Assembly: GCF_003989135.1 (NCBI RefSeq)
Contig: NZ_RYZZ01000037.1
Location: 90,827-154,826 of the forward strand
DNA length: 64,000 nucleotides
DNA from: Peribacillus cavernae
GTDB taxonomy: Bacteria; Bacillota; Bacilli; Bacillales; DSM-1321
Direction: 5' to 3'
Part shown: positions 63,486-64,000 of the stretch, piece by piece
Position numbering within the stretch: position 1 is the stretch's first letter
Layout: each line of letters begins with the position of its first letter
Notes under the pieces: generated by a model
The model's input: the letters and a program-made list of their open reading frames with translations, nothing else
Told to the model about the DNA's origin: nothing
Database searches by the model: none
Position numbers and translations under genes: made by a program

Positions 63486-64000
63486 TTACTCTTTTATATC
63501 ATCAGTTTCTTCGTATGTTAAAGTCCGTAATCGGCCATCTCTGACTTCTTCTGGAAGTATAAACGAATAGCGCCCTACTATATTAATATGTTCATGTCCA
63601 AGTGGCGAAAGCCTGGCAATATCGTTCTTATCAAGGACGTGGCCACGATTGCGAAGAACTTGTAATGCTGATTCCATATAGCGAGAGTATTCCAGACCAC
63701 AATGGAACGAAAACGTCAAAGACGCGATTCACCTACGTCAGCTAAACGTGGGCTAAATGGAAGAAACTTGCGGACTGTACCGTAATATTGTAGTAGTTCT
63801 GAATACGCTAGAGTTTGATCTGGCGGACGTGTTAACGATTCAACCGTGTGGATAGCTTGTATAAGGTCCCTTTCTGGAATTTTCTTAAACACAGCATCCT
63901 TTGGACTTATGGAGGGGTTTTTATGCTCTAACAATGTTATACAAGCTTCTCGGAGCTGGCGTGCAGCTGAATAGGTTACACTCAACTGGACAGTAAAATT
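63486..64000 (-). pseudogene. Tn3-family transposase relic, cut by the window end
   Basis: Two pieces on the minus strand. The first enters from the right edge (SVTYSAARQLREACITLLEH, RDLIQAIHTVESLTRPP, SELLQYYGTVRKFLP) and stops at 63716. The second reads SRYMESALQVLRNRGHVL, DIARLSPLGHEHINIVGRYSF and LPEEVRDGRLRTL, and stops at 63486. SPLGHEHINIxGxYxF is the C-terminal signature of Tn3-family TnpA. The catalytic middle is missing, so this is an internally deleted remnant. No 38-bp terminal repeat was identified. Confidence 0.85.

Overview
The window is a chromosomal segment from a spore-forming, Gram-positive member of the Bacillaceae (Bacillus sensu lato). The evidence is protein family content and gene order. 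Blocks match the Bacillus subtilis order lipA-lytH-yunB-yunC-yunD-yunF, sufCDSUB, metNPQ, yusE-yusF-gcvH-yusI and fadN-fadA-fadE. Sporulation and germination genes (lytH, yunB, a gerA/B/C operon, a YhcN/YlaJ lipoprotein) and strong AGGAGG-type ribosome binding sites agree with this. The species cannot be named from the sequence. No rRNA, tRNA, prophage or CRISPR locus was seen.

Layout. 1-8.5 kb: a partial + strand gene end, lipA, lytH, yunB, an HD-GYP protein, a striking array of eleven 52-bp palindromic units, then yunC, yunD and yunF. 8.5-13.9 kb: the SUF iron-sulfur assembly operon with promoter and terminator. 14-19 kb: a Spo0E-like small ORF, a carboxymuconolactone decarboxylase-fold protein, a gene fragment, and metNPQ under a SAM-I riboswitch. 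18.9-27.5 kb: yusE, yusF, gcvH, yusI, the fadNAE beta-oxidation operon with a FadR-type operator, a short yuzL-like gene, and fadM. 27.8-31.9 kb: a Fur-controlled siderophore uptake locus (YusV/YfhA/YfiZ/YfiY type). 32-38.7 kb: a RodA/FtsW protein, a ger operon, a spore lipoprotein, a DUF948 protein and a truncated DUF421 protein. 38.7-45.3 kb: ltaS and a second Fur-controlled uptake operon (yclNOPQ, petrobactin type). 45.3-50.6 kb: an FMN reductase, DUF1450, yceI, yjlB and CtsR-controlled clpE. 50.7-57.5 kb: a PAS histidine kinase, several decayed genes (MmcQ/YjbR frameshift, MFS relic), a GNAT, a MocR regulator with a HAD hydrolase, an orphan STAS protein, and an autoregulated MarR/DUF3147 pair. 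58.3-63.2 kb: a YitT protein, then an ECF sigma factor, RskA-like anti-sigma factor, two-module MPKTG surface protein and lipoprotein class F sortase. 63.5-64 kb: a Tn3-family transposase relic.

The most interesting locus is 59.3-63.2 kb. The sigma/anti-sigma pair sits directly upstream of a cell-wall-anchored protein made of two duplicated modules, each keeping three histidines at the same spacing. A dedicated sortase fused to a fibronectin III domain follows. Between anti-sigma gene and surface-protein gene lie two near-identical ECF-like promoters (TGATCC, 16-nt spacer, CGTTAT), which suggests that the sigma factor drives its own neighbour. A second theme is intergenic 'word' repeats: three families of 20-21-bp tandem units and one 52-bp family, all near whole helical turns, plus dispersed elements with GCGCAAGC ends. 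Several genes are in decay: MmcQ/YjbR frameshift, MFS stub, DUF421 stub, an unrecognised ORF with an internal amber codon, and the Tn3 remnant.
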